A stretch of 21,335 nucleotides of DNA from NCBI GenBank assembly GCA_902489215.1, contig CABTZE010000017.1, positions 1 to 21,335 of the forward strand. Direction: 5' to 3'. The DNA is from an uncultured Brevibacterium sp. Lineage in GTDB: Bacteria; Actinomycetota; Actinomycetes; Actinomycetales; Brevibacteriaceae. The position numbers and the translations under genes were made by a program. Positions 14,023-21,335 of this stretch are shown here, one piece after another; the stretch's first letter is position 1, and each line of letters begins with the position of its first letter. The notes beneath the pieces are model-generated. The model was given only the letters and a program-made list of their open reading frames with translations, did not search any database and was not told the origin of the DNA.

Positions 14023-14122
14023 CAGTCTGCTCGCGCAGGCGCTGTCGGCGTACCCGGCGTGCCTTTGCGAACCCACAGCGCCGCTGTGGACTCCCATCTC
14101 CCGGCTGTACCGGGAGGTTCAC
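14023..14122 (+). promoter_or_regulatory. Riboswitch expression platform with SD-sequestering hairpin
   Basis: The ribD Shine-Dalgarno GGGAGG (14112-14117) is locked in a hairpin, CTCCCGG 14098-14104 with CCGGGAG 14110-14116. A second perfect hairpin precedes it (CCACAGC 14073-14079 with GCTGTGG 14083-14089). The aptamer's own GATGGGAG (14010-14017) is complementary to CTCCCATC (14091-14098), a pairing that cannot coexist with the folded aptamer. There is no U-rich terminator, so control is probably at translation initiation. The exact ON and OFF structures are inference. Confidence 0.7.
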
Positions 14123-15208
14123 ATGGAAGTCCAGGCGGCTTTTCTTCTGCCTGATGCCACCGGCCTGACCCACGAGCAGGCCATGCGGGCGGCTCTTGAG
14201 TACGCCGCTCACGGCGCACGAGGCGCCACTCCCCTTGTCGGTGCCGTTCTCCTGCCGCGCGGCTCCAGTCCGATCGTGGGCTTTCACGCCGGTGCCGGCA
14301 CAGCCCACGCTGAGGCCGCAGCACTCGACTTCGCTCAGGCCAACGGCGTTGCCACGGCAGGCGCGACGATAGTCGTGACGCTGGAGCCGTGTTCGCACAC
14401 CGGCCGCACCGGCCCGTGCACCCAGCGGATCATCGACGCTGGAATCACCCACACCGTCATCGCCACAGCCGACCCAAACCCGGCGGCCCGCGGCGGGGCG
14501 GAGGTTCTGCGCGCGGCAGGCATTGCCGTCACGACCGGTGTGCTGGACGCTGAAGCCGCGGCTCTCAATGCGCGCTGGCTTCAGGCGGTGCGTGAGGGCC
14601 GGCCGTTCATCACGTGCAAAATCGCCCAGAGCCTCGATGGGTGTTCCGCTGCGGCCGACGGCACTAGCCAGTGGATCACGGGTGAAGAAGCCCGATCTCA
14701 CGCGCACGGCATTCGCGCCCGGGTCGATGCGATTGCCGTGGGCACCGGCACCGCGATTGCCGACAACCCGCGTTTAAACGCTCGCCCTGAGACTTTCTCG
14801 GTCACCTCCCAACCCATTCCGGTGGTCATCGGCCAGCGCCCACTGCCGCCGGAAAGCCACCTGGCGCAGAACCCCCGGACCATCACCGCCGAAACGATTG
14901 AGCAGGCACTGGCCAAGCTGAAAGCGGCTGGTGCCGAACATCTGCTCGTCGAAGGCGGCCCCCGGCTGGTCAGCAGCTTCATTGGCCGCGGTCTGGCCGA
15001 CGAACTCCTGGTGTACCAAGCGCCCGTGCTTTTGGGCGATGGCCTGCGCAGCACCGCCGGGCTGAACGTCACCACTTTGCGCGAAGCACACAGCTTCACT
15101 CTCGATGCCGGCAGTGCGGCCCATCCCAACCCACAGATTCTCGGCGCAGACGTTCTGCTGCGCCTGGCCCCGGATGAGAAAGGACACCATGTTCACCGGA
15201 ATCATTGA
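14123..15208 (+). CDS. ribD: RibD, bifunctional riboflavin deaminase/reductase
   Basis: Converts the pyrimidine product of GTP cyclohydrolase II to the deaminated, reduced ribitylaminouracil phosphate. The N-terminal deaminase domain has the zinc motif HAE (62-64) and TLEPCSHTGRTGPC (Cys90, Cys99). The C-terminal reductase domain (about 155-350) has FITCKIAQSLDG, SQWITGEEAR, VGTGTAIADNPRLNAR and LLVEGGP. The usual PNPxVG at the deaminase start reads ATPLVG here, so a normally conserved Asn is replaced. The ATG follows GGGAGG, which is held in the riboswitch hairpin. Its last 20 bases overlap ribE. Confidence 0.95.
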   Translation: MEVQAAFLLPDATGLTHEQAMRAALEYAAHGARGATPLVGAVLLPRGSSPIVGFHAGAGTAHAEAAALDFAQANGVATAGATIVVTLEPCSHTGRTGPCTQRIIDAGITHTVIATADPNPAARGGAEVLRAAGIAVTTGVLDAEAAALNARWLQAVREGRPFITCKIAQSLDGCSAAADGTSQWITGEEARSHAHGIRARVDAIAVGTGTAIADNPRLNARPETFSVTSQPIPVVIGQRPLPPESHLAQNPRTITAETIEQALAKLKAAGAEHLLVEGGPRLVSSFIGRGLADELLVYQAPVLLGDGLRSTAGLNVTTLREAHSFTLDAGSAAHPNPQILGADVLLRLAPDEKGHHVHRNH

Positions 15209-15869
15209 GCGCGTCGGAACCGTCGTCTCGCTTGAACAGGCTGGCGACAGCGCCTATCTGACTCTGGAGGCCGGGCCTATCGTCGCCGACCTCCCGCCGG
15301 GAGGTTCGCTCGCGGTCAACGGGGTGTGCCTCACCTCGGCACCCTTGGCTGCCGAACAGGCAGAGGAAAAGGACGAGGTGCCGGCCGGCCACCAGCCCGA
15401 AGGCACCTTCCGTGCCCTGCTCATGGGCGAAACTCTGCGCCGCTCCTCCCTTGGCGCACTGCAGCCGGGTGATCCGGTGAACCTCGAACGCTGTATGCCC
15501 GCGGGCGGTCGTTTTGACGGGCACATTGTCCAAGGCCACGTGGACGGTGTGGGGCACGTGGCCGCTGTTGAGGACAACGGCCTGTGGCGCACAGTGCGCG
15601 TGACCATCCCGGCAGACCTTGCCCCCTACACCGTGGAGAAGGGCTCCATCAGCCTGTCCGGCACGAGCCTCACCCTGACTGCTGTCAGCCCCGCCGGTGC
15701 TGATGAGCACTGGGTGGAAGTCGGGCTGATCGAAGCAACCCTTGAGCGCACAATCTTCGGCCAGGTCAAACCAGGTGACCCCATCAACATCGAAGTCGAC
15801 ATTCTGGCGAAATACGCCGAACGCCGCACCGAATTCACAGCCCTCACAGCAGGAAAGGACCAGCCATGA
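15189..15869 (+). CDS. ribE: RibE, riboflavin synthase alpha chain
   Basis: Dismutates two 6,7-dimethyl-8-ribityllumazine molecules to riboflavin. ATG 15189 (MFTGIIERVGTV, the invariant N-terminus of the family) follows AAAGGA. An upstream open extension to 15105 lies inside ribD and is rejected. The 226-residue protein has two repeated beta-barrel domains: GSLAVNGVCLTS in the first and KGSISLSGTSLT in the second. In the second, Ser replaces the Asp usual in the DGxSLT motif. About 15 extra residues (AAEQAEEKDEVPAGH region) are inserted in the first barrel, making it slightly longer than most. The end overlaps ribBA by ATGA. Confidence 0.95.
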   Translation: MFTGIIERVGTVVSLEQAGDSAYLTLEAGPIVADLPPGGSLAVNGVCLTSAPLAAEQAEEKDEVPAGHQPEGTFRALLMGETLRRSSLGALQPGDPVNLERCMPAGGRFDGHIVQGHVDGVGHVAAVEDNGLWRTVRVTIPADLAPYTVEKGSISLSGTSLTLTAVSPAGADEHWVEVGLIEATLERTIFGQVKPGDPINIEVDILAKYAERRTEFTALTAGKDQP

Positions 15870-17116
15870 CCGCCACCCTGGCTTCTATCGAATACGCCAT
15901 CGAGCAGATCGCTGCGGGCCGCCCAATTGTCGTCGTCGATGACGAAGACCGCGAAAACGAAGGCGACCTCATCATGGCGGCCGACGCCGTGACACCCGAA
16001 TGGATGGGGTTCATCATCCGGTACTCATCGGGTGTTGTGTGCGCCCCCATTCCCGCCCAGACCGCCAAGCGGTTGGCGCTGCCGCCCATGACGGCAAACA
16101 ACGAAGACCCCAAGGGCACCGCCTACACCGTGAGTGTCGACGCGAAAGAAGGCACGACGACCGGCATCAGCGCAGCCGATCGAAGCATCGCCGCCCGCCT
16201 CCTGGCAGACCCCGCTACCCGCGCGGATGAACTCACCCGGCCCGGCCACCTGTTCCCGCTCATCGCACAGGATGACGGGGTGCTCGCCCGCGACGGTCAC
16301 ACGGAAGCGGGCCTCGACTTCGCCCGCCTGGCAGGCCGAAGCCCCGCGGCGGTCATCGCCGAAATCGTGCACGACGACGGCTCCATGATGCGCTTTGCAG
16401 CACTGGCCGAATTCGCGCGCGAACACGGTCTGGCCATGGTCACGATCGCCGACCTCATCGCCTACCGCAAAGCCAACCCAAACGCCCCCATGACCCCCAT
16501 CCCGGAAGCCGCAGAGGAAGACGGAGCCGAGCGGCGCCTCGTACGCGGAGAGACGGTTCCCCTGCCGACTGACTTCGGAACGCTCACGGCAACCGCCTAC
16601 ACCTTCGACGGAACCGACCACCTGGTGCTCAGCGGACCGCCGACCGCGGATCCCGCACCCCTTGTGCGCATGCACTCCGAGTGCCTGACGGGCGATGTCT
16701 TCGGTTCGCACCGCTGCGACTGCGGCGAACAGCTGGTTCAGGCGCTGCGCACCGTCGCGACCGTCGGCGGGCAAGTGATCTACGTGCGCGGACACGAAGG
16801 CCGCGGCATTGGGCTGGCCGCCAAAATCGCCGCCTATTCCCTGCAGGACACCGGCGTGGACACGGTCGATGCCAACACCCGCCTAGGCTTTGCCGCTGAT
16901 GCCCGCGAATACAACGCCGTCGCGGCAATCCTTGCCGACATGGGGCTGCACTCGGTGCGGCTCATGACGAACAACCCCACAAAAATCACCGCACTGCAGC
17001 ACGCGGGCATCGACATCAGCCGCGTCGATGCCGAAGTTGCCCCGCGGCCGGAGAACATCGCCTACCTGGCAACCAAGCGCGACAGGATGTCGCACCTTCT
17101 GGAAAGGACACTCTGA
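15866..17116 (+). CDS. ribBA: RibBA, DHBP synthase/GTP cyclohydrolase II
   Basis: Supplies both branch precursors of riboflavin: 3,4-dihydroxy-2-butanone 4-phosphate from ribulose 5-phosphate, and the first pyrimidine intermediate from GTP. The N-terminal DHBP synthase (about 1-205) has DDEDRENEGDLIMAA, TTGISAADR and RPGHLFPL. The C-terminal GTP cyclohydrolase II (about 215-416) has the zinc cysteines 273, 284 and 286 in ECLTGDVFGSHRCDCGEQL, plus RGHEGRGIGL and RLGFAADAREY. All expected catalytic motifs are present in both halves. ATG overlaps the ribE stop (ATGA) and AGGAAAGGA precedes it; the stop overlaps the ribH start (TGATG). Confidence 0.97.
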   Translation: MTATLASIEYAIEQIAAGRPIVVVDDEDRENEGDLIMAADAVTPEWMGFIIRYSSGVVCAPIPAQTAKRLALPPMTANNEDPKGTAYTVSVDAKEGTTTGISAADRSIAARLLADPATRADELTRPGHLFPLIAQDDGVLARDGHTEAGLDFARLAGRSPAAVIAEIVHDDGSMMRFAALAEFAREHGLAMVTIADLIAYRKANPNAPMTPIPEAAEEDGAERRLVRGETVPLPTDFGTLTATAYTFDGTDHLVLSGPPTADPAPLVRMHSECLTGDVFGSHRCDCGEQLVQALRTVATVGGQVIYVRGHEGRGIGLAAKIAAYSLQDTGVDTVDANTRLGFAADAREYNAVAAILADMGLHSVRLMTNNPTKITALQHAGIDISRVDAEVAPRPENIAYLATKRDRMSHLLERTL

Positions 17117-17592
17117 TGGCAGGACACGGAGCACCCGAAATCTCACCCCGCACGGCAGTCGAGGCGGGCCCACTGAGCATGGCGATCATCGCCTCGCGCT
17201 GGCACGACCAGGTGATGGGAGGCCTTGTAGCCGGCGCCCAGCGTGCTGCCGCGGAAGCTGGAATCGACGCGCCCGTGCACTGGGTGCCGGGCTCGTTTGA
17301 GCTGCCCATCGCAGCCCAGGCGGCGGCCGAAGAATATGACTGCGTTGTTGCCCTCGGTGTTGTCATCCGCGGCGGCACCCCGCACTTCGACTACGTGTGT
17401 GCCGCAGCCACCGACGGCCTGGCGCGCGTGGCACTCGACTCCGGCAAGCCCGTGGGCTTCGGCCTGCTGACATGCGACACGGAAGAGCAGGCCCTCGACC
17501 GGGCCGGGCTAGAAGGTTCGAACGAAGACAAGGGGTACGAGGCGGCAACTGCGGCGCTGGCCACCGCCGACGTGCTGCGCGGGCTGCGCTGA
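17116..17592 (+). CDS. ribH: RibH, lumazine synthase
   Basis: Condenses the ribitylaminouracil with dihydroxybutanone phosphate to 6,7-dimethyl-8-ribityllumazine, usually as a 5-mer or 60-mer shell. The 158-residue protein has WVPGSFELP (57-64), the catalytic His90 in GVVIRGGTPHFDYV, and the C-terminal DKGYEAATAAL. The aromatic substrate-stacking position near the N-terminus, normally Phe in SRFN, reads SRWH. GGAAAGGA lies upstream of the ATG, which overlaps the ribBA stop. It is the last gene of the operon, so one FMN-controlled transcript carries the enzymes from the two precursors to riboflavin; FMN formation (RibF) is encoded elsewhere. Confidence 0.96.
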   Translation: MAGHGAPEISPRTAVEAGPLSMAIIASRWHDQVMGGLVAGAQRAAAEAGIDAPVHWVPGSFELPIAAQAAAEEYDCVVALGVVIRGGTPHFDYVCAAATDGLARVALDSGKPVGFGLLTCDTEEQALDRAGLEGSNEDKGYEAATAALATADVLRGLR

Positions 17593-17603
17593 TCTTCTGG
17601 GCG

Positions 17604-17638
17604 GGTGCCTCGGTCGGCTGTGCAGCTGCCGAGGCGCC
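17604..17638 (+). terminator. Stem-loop after ribH
   Basis: 17604-17613 (GGTGCCTCGG) pairs with 17629-17638 (CCGAGGCGCC) over 10 bp with one G-T wobble and a 15-base loop, starting 12 bases after the ribH stop. No T tract follows, so it may terminate weakly or protect the mRNA end. The remaining 17639-17733 holds candidate promoter parts for the next gene (GTGACA 17669-17674, TATCCT 17689-17694) at non-ideal spacing. Confidence 0.5.
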
Positions 17639-17733
17639 GGTCGCCCAGGTGCCGGCCACGGTGCCGAGGTGACAGCAGCTGGGGCGGCTATCCTTAGCAG
17701 GACTGGACTGGTCTGACCGCCGAGGGAGTAGAA

Positions 17734-19005
17734 GTGACTGTTGCCGACATTGATCGCATCCTCCGCGAAGTGGCATCTGCTGGTGACAGGTTCAACGCCG
17801 TCACCGAAATGCTGCCGGAACTTGCCCGCGAGCGCGCTGGCGAAGCCGCGCAGCGTGCCGACGAAGCCCTTCCACCGCGAGCGCTTGAGGGCCAGCCGTT
17901 TGCCGTGAAGGACATCGTGTTCATTGCCGGTGCTCCCACCTCGATGGGTTCGCGCGTGGACGTGCTGGGCCACCCGGATGCGACGACCGGCACCGCCGAT
18001 GTCATCGAACGGCTCATGGCCGCAGGTGCAATCCCGGTGGCCAAAACAAACTGCCAGGAGTTTTCACACGGCATTTTCGGTGAGCACTCCGCTTTCGGCA
18101 CGGTGGTCAATCCTGCTGGTGCTGGGCTGTGCACCGGTGGTTCGTCTTCCGGTTCGGCCGCGCTTGTGGCTGCCGGAACTGTTCCCTTCGCCGTCGGCTC
18201 CGACACCGCCGGATCGGTGCGTGTTCCCGCTGGATGTCAGGGTGTTGTCGGCTTCAAACCCACCCTGGGTGCGGTCAACACTGACGGTGTTTTCCCACTG
18301 TCTCCGTCATTCGACACTCTCGGCTTCTTCACCCGCACTGTCAGCGAAGCTGTTCGGGTGTTCTCGGCTGTCGTGGACTTTTCGGCAGGTGCTCCCGCCT
18401 CGGTCACGGTCGGCACGTTCGAACTGAGCACACCGCACTGGATTGAGGACAGCGCGGACTACCTCGATACAACGGAGCCGGTTGACCTCGAACCGTTCAT
18501 CGAAGAGTCGGGTGCGCTGTACGACACTGTGCGCAAGTACGAGTCCTACCGGATTCTGGGCCCGCTGGCCGAAACGCAGTCGGAGGCCTTCACCCCCGGC
18601 GTTCTCGACCGAGTCAAGCAGTCTGCCGATGTTTCTGAAGCCGAATACAAGCAGGCTTTGGCTGATGTTGAAGCTCTGCGTGAGCGCGCTCTGGCTCAGT
18701 TCGCCGATGTCGACGTCATCGTGTCGCCCGCGCTGGACGGCGGAACCGTCCCGTGGGACAGCATCGGACCAGAAGCCCGCCCGGCCTTTGTGCGCTACTC
18801 CCAGCTGTTCAACGTGCTCGGCTGGCCTGCCATCACGATTCCCACCGGCCGCAAGTACGACAGCGGCGCGCCCGCCTGCCTGCACATTGCCGGCAAGCCC
18901 GGCGAAGACGCGACCGTGCTCGCAGTGGCCGCTGAGGTTGAACGCCGACTGCAGGCCGAAGCGAATGCTGCGCAGCAGACTGACCCGCAGGCCGAAGCCA
19001 ACTGA
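17734..19005 (+). CDS. Amidase-signature family amidohydrolase
   Basis: Amide hydrolase with the Ser-cisSer-Lys triad, 423 residues. Catalytic Lys is Lys59 in PFAVKDIVF. The glycine/serine loop is CTGGSSSGSAA (133-143, cis-Ser near 137), and the nucleophile is Ser161 in GSDTAGSVRVPA. The C-terminal half is less conserved and ends in an Ala/Gln/Glu-rich tail. The substrate cannot be told; GatA, allophanate hydrolase and aliphatic amidases share this fold, and no gatC or gatB lies nearby, so GatA is unlikely. The GTG start has GAGGGAG five bases upstream. It precedes crtB by 40 bases, possibly in one transcript, without an obvious functional link to carotenoids. Confidence 0.9.
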   Translation: MTVADIDRILREVASAGDRFNAVTEMLPELARERAGEAAQRADEALPPRALEGQPFAVKDIVFIAGAPTSMGSRVDVLGHPDATTGTADVIERLMAAGAIPVAKTNCQEFSHGIFGEHSAFGTVVNPAGAGLCTGGSSSGSAALVAAGTVPFAVGSDTAGSVRVPAGCQGVVGFKPTLGAVNTDGVFPLSPSFDTLGFFTRTVSEAVRVFSAVVDFSAGAPASVTVGTFELSTPHWIEDSADYLDTTEPVDLEPFIEESGALYDTVRKYESYRILGPLAETQSEAFTPGVLDRVKQSADVSEAEYKQALADVEALRERALAQFADVDVIVSPALDGGTVPWDSIGPEARPAFVRYSQLFNVLGWPAITIPTGRKYDSGAPACLHIAGKPGEDATVLAVAAEVERRLQAEANAAQQTDPQAEAN

Positions 19006-19012
19006 GCAGACC

Positions 19013-19053
19013 GCCTGACACCATCGCCTGAATGACTCTGCCTGAATGACACT
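19013..19053 (+). repeat. Tandem repeat of 13-14 bases at the crtB start
   Basis: 19026-19039 (GCCTGAATGACTCT) and 19040-19053 (GCCTGAATGACACT) are tandem copies with 13 of 14 identical bases. 19013-19025 (GCCTGACACCATC) is a degenerate third copy. Each full copy carries an ATG. The first opens the mini-ORF MTLPE (19032-19049), whose TGA overlaps the ATG of crtB (19046), itself beginning MTLPF. No Shine-Dalgarno precedes crtB. Confidence 0.8.
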
Positions 19054-19942
19054 GCCCTTTTCGCGCGGCAGGACGCTCGACCTGCTGCCGCCCACCCAGC
19101 GATACACCCGGACCGCGTACCGTGCGGCTTCGGCTGTCATCCGGTCCTATTCCACCTCGTTCTCCTTTGCCGCATCACTGCTGCCTAACCGGATGGAGCG
19201 CAGCATCGCAAGCCTCTACGCGATGGTGCGGATCGCCGATGAGATCGTCGACGGCGCCTACCCCGCCGGCCCCGCCGCGCAGGCGGAGGCTCTCGATGAC
19301 TTCCGACTGCGGATAGCTGAAGCGTGCCGCACCGGGTTTTCCTCCGACCTCATTGCCCACGCTTTTGCGGACACCGCCCGACGCACCGGGATCGGGCCGA
19401 AACTGTGGGACCCGTTCTTTTCGTCCATGTACCGCGACATCCGACCCGAACACCATTCGCCTGTTTCTCTGGACTCCTATATTCACGGTTCGGCGGAAGT
19501 CATCGGTCTGATGTGCCTGGCGATCTTCATGGAAGACGAAAACCCCACCGCGGAAGAACAGCAGATCCTGGAAGACGGTGCGCGCGGCTTGGGTGCGGCC
19601 TTCCAGCGCGTCAACTTCCTGCGCGACCTTGGGTCCGACACGGCTGAGCTGGGCAGAACCTACCTGCTGGACAGCGAAGGCAAGTTCACAGAAGAGGAAA
19701 AAGCTCGCCAACTGGGCATCATCCAGGCGGACTTTGCGGCGGCGCGGAAGGCCATGCCGCTGCTGCCGTGGCGTGTGCGCACTGCAGTCGGCACGGCGCT
19801 GGGCATCTTCGAAGAGCTCGCCGAAAGGGTGGCGGCCACACCCGTCGCCGAACTTCAGCGGACCCGTCTGCGGATTCCCACACCGCGCAAGGCTGTTTTC
19901 GCAGCCCGAGCCGCCGCGGTTCGCGGTTGGTCAGGTGCCTGA
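19046..19942 (+). CDS. crtB: Phytoene synthase CrtB
   Basis: Joins two geranylgeranyl diphosphates head-to-head to phytoene, the first committed step of carotenoid synthesis. The 298-residue protein has the trans-prenyl synthase Asp motifs DEIVD (65-69) and DLGSD (194-198, in QRVNFLRDLGSDTAELGRTYL), plus YSTSFSFAASLLP near the N-terminus. ATG 19046 lies in the tandem repeat and lacks a ribosome site, so it may depend on re-initiation from the overlapping mini-ORF or on coupling to the amidase gene 40 bases upstream. Its stop overlaps the crtI start (TGATG). The GGPP synthase gene often found beside crtB is not in the window. Confidence 0.93.
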   Translation: MTLPFSRGRTLDLLPPTQRYTRTAYRAASAVIRSYSTSFSFAASLLPNRMERSIASLYAMVRIADEIVDGAYPAGPAAQAEALDDFRLRIAEACRTGFSSDLIAHAFADTARRTGIGPKLWDPFFSSMYRDIRPEHHSPVSLDSYIHGSAEVIGLMCLAIFMEDENPTAEEQQILEDGARGLGAAFQRVNFLRDLGSDTAELGRTYLLDSEGKFTEEEKARQLGIIQADFAAARKAMPLLPWRVRTAVGTALGIFEELAERVAATPVAELQRTRLRIPTPRKAVFAARAAAVRGWSGA

Positions 19943-21335
19943 TGCGCTCACTGACTGTCGTCGGCGGAGGTATTGCCGGCCTGGGCACAGCGGCGCTGGC
20001 TGCCTCGCGCGGCTGGAAGGTCACGCTGTTGGAATCCCGCAGCGACGTCGGTGGGCGGGCCGGTCTGCACACGGAAGCCGGCTTTGCCTTCGACACGGGG
20101 CCGTCGTGGTACCTCATGCCGGAGGTGTTCGACCGCTTCTTCAGCCTGCTGGGCCAAGACAATCCCCTCGACCTTCACGAGCTTGACCCGGGATTCCGGG
20201 TCTGGCCTGCGGGCCTGCTGGAAGCCGAACCGTTAGAAGCCGAGCCGTTGCAAGATAGCGGGAGCGGCACCTCGGCAGTTGATGTTCCCCGTGGAATCGA
20301 GCCCTTCCTGCGGCTGGTGAGCCAGCGCGAACCCCGTGCGGCCCAGCGGGTGCGCCGCTACGTGGACTCGGCCTCAGATACATACCGGCTGGCGCTCAAG
20401 CACTTCCTCTACACGAACTTCACTACCCGGGACTACACCCGGTTTGCCCGGCCCGATGTGCTTGCCCGACTCCCCCGCCTGCCGCGGCTTTTCGGCCAGT
20501 CCATGCAGCGGCGGATTGAGCAGACGGTCACCGATCCCGTGCTGCAGAAGATCCTGGGCTATCCGGCGGTGTTCCTCGGCACGCAGCCGAAAACCGCGCC
20601 CAGCATGTATCACCTCATGACGAACCTCGATGTTGTCGACGGTGTCCGCTACCCCATGGGCGGAATGCGAACCATCATCACCGCGATGGCTCAGGCGGCG
20701 GTCCGGTTGGGTGTGGACATCCGCACCGACTGCACCGTGACGGCCGTGCGCACGCAGGGCAGGCGGGTTGTCGGTGTGACGGCGCGCTGTGGTTCGGCTG
20801 ATGTGCCGGGTGCGGCTGGCCAGGGTGCTCACGTTCCGAGTGCTGACGAGGCGGAGGCCGGCTCTCGCGGTACAGGTTCTGTCGTCGACTTCGCCAGTGA
20901 CGCGGTTGTTGCGGCCTGCGACCTCGAGGCGTTCGAGGCTCTGCTGCCCCAGCGTCTGAGGACGCGCAGTCAGCAGTGGTGGACTCGGCGCGATTACGGC
21001 ATCGGCGCGGTCACGCTGCTGTTGGGTGTTGACCGGAAGCTGCCGCAGCTGCACCACCACAACCTGTTCTTCACATCTGACTGGGACAGCAATTTCACGC
21101 AGATCTTCGGGACGGACAAGCGTCTGCCGCGGCCGGCGTCAGCCTATGTGTGTGCGCCGTCGCGTACGGATGCGTCGGTGGCTCCGGCGGACTCGGAGAA
21201 TCTGTTTGTGCTGGTGCCGGCCCCAGCTGACCCACAGCTGCGAGCCGGTTCGGAGCAGCTTGAGCAGTACGCGGACCGGATCATTGACTCTTTGGGTGCG
21301 AGCATCGGCGTTGATCTGGCCGCACACCTGCGGGT
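19942..21335 (+). CDS. crtI: Phytoene desaturase CrtI, 3' end beyond window
   Basis: FAD-dependent desaturase that turns phytoene into lycopene-type products. 464 codons are visible without a stop, and the window ends mid-gene. The start MRSLTVVGGGIAGLGTAALA gives the dinucleotide-binding GGGIAGLG, with the acidic ribose-binding Glu31 and the DVGGRAG motif after it. Later family features are FDTGPSWYLMP, GYPAVFLGTQP and VRYPMGGM. Two unusual insertions are seen: EAEPLEAEPL (94-103), encoded by a 15-base tandem duplication at 20221-20250, and a Gly/Ala/Glu-rich stretch at about 280-315. The ATG overlaps the crtB stop, so both are translated from one mRNA. Confidence 0.93.
   Translation, partial: MRSLTVVGGGIAGLGTAALAASRGWKVTLLESRSDVGGRAGLHTEAGFAFDTGPSWYLMPEVFDRFFSLLGQDNPLDLHELDPGFRVWPAGLLEAEPLEAEPLQDSGSGTSAVDVPRGIEPFLRLVSQREPRAAQRVRRYVDSASDTYRLALKHFLYTNFTTRDYTRFARPDVLARLPRLPRLFGQSMQRRIEQTVTDPVLQKILGYPAVFLGTQPKTAPSMYHLMTNLDVVDGVRYPMGGMRTIITAMAQAAVRLGVDIRTDCTVTAVRTQGRRVVGVTARCGSADVPGAAGQGAHVPSADEAEAGSRGTGSVVDFASDAVVAACDLEAFEALLPQRLRTRSQQWWTRRDYGIGAVTLLLGVDRKLPQLHHHNLFFTSDWDSNFTQIFGTDKRLPRPASAYVCAPSRTDASVAPADSENLFVLVPAPADPQLRAGSEQLEQYADRIIDSLGASIGVDLAAHLR

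Noticed and set aside
13742..14707. Minus-strand open frame across the FMN riboswitch and ribD
   Set aside because: It is antisense to a conserved structured RNA and to ribD, with Arg/Gly/Cys-rich content typical of a shadow frame.
1718..17636. The same 14-mer CAGCTGCCGAGGCG in the grpE-dnaJ palindrome (minus strand, 1731-1718) and in the ribH stem-loop (17623-17636), as a sign of a dispersed repeat
   Set aside because: A 14-base match between two places in a GC-rich window of this size is expected by chance, and the flanks do not extend the match.

Overview
The window is GC-rich, densely coded chromosomal DNA of an actinobacterium (Actinomycetota). The evidence is the dnaK-grpE-dnaJ-hspR order with HAIR-type operators and a SigH/SigR-like promoter, GTG starts, TANNNT-type -10 boxes placed for leaderless transcripts, and carotenoid genes. 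A Micrococcales or related high-GC lineage is plausible, but genus cannot be read from the sequence. No tRNA, rRNA, CRISPR array, transposase or phage gene was found.

Region 1 (about 50-4420, minus strand): the heat-shock operon dnaK, grpE, dnaJ and hspR. Upstream of dnaK lie a GGAAT-N18-GTT promoter and two HAIR-like inverted repeats, one on the promoter and one in the leader, so HspR should repress its own operon. A large multi-arm palindrome separates grpE from dnaJ. Region 2 (4420-7670, plus): a secreted protein of unknown function with a Ser/Thr-rich alternating beta region reminiscent of aerolysin/ETX-MTX2 pore formers, preceded by a Crp/GlxR-like palindrome and followed by a strong terminator stem, then a type-B carboxylesterase. 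Region 3 (7747-13721): a quinone-oxidoreductase-like MDR enzyme (minus), a DedA-family membrane protein (plus), a RecQ helicase with a C-terminal phosphoribosyltransferase-like domain (minus), an MgtE Mg2+ channel (plus) and a MarR regulator (minus).

Region 4 (13870-17640, plus): an FMN riboswitch followed by the overlapping operon ribD-ribE-ribBA-ribH, which holds most enzymes of riboflavin synthesis from GTP and ribulose-5-phosphate. A hairpin sequesters the ribD Shine-Dalgarno, so translational control is expected. Region 5 (17734-21335, plus): an amidase-signature enzyme, then crtB and crtI (phytoene synthase and desaturase). crtI is cut by the window end. The crtB start lies in a short tandem repeat that also encodes an overlapping five-codon mini-ORF.

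The most notable signals are the secreted pore-former-like protein with its operator, the RecQ-PRTase-like fusion, the grpE-dnaJ palindrome, the SigH/HAIR composite promoter, a set of leaderless promoters (one with overlapping divergent -10 boxes), and the repeated crtB start.
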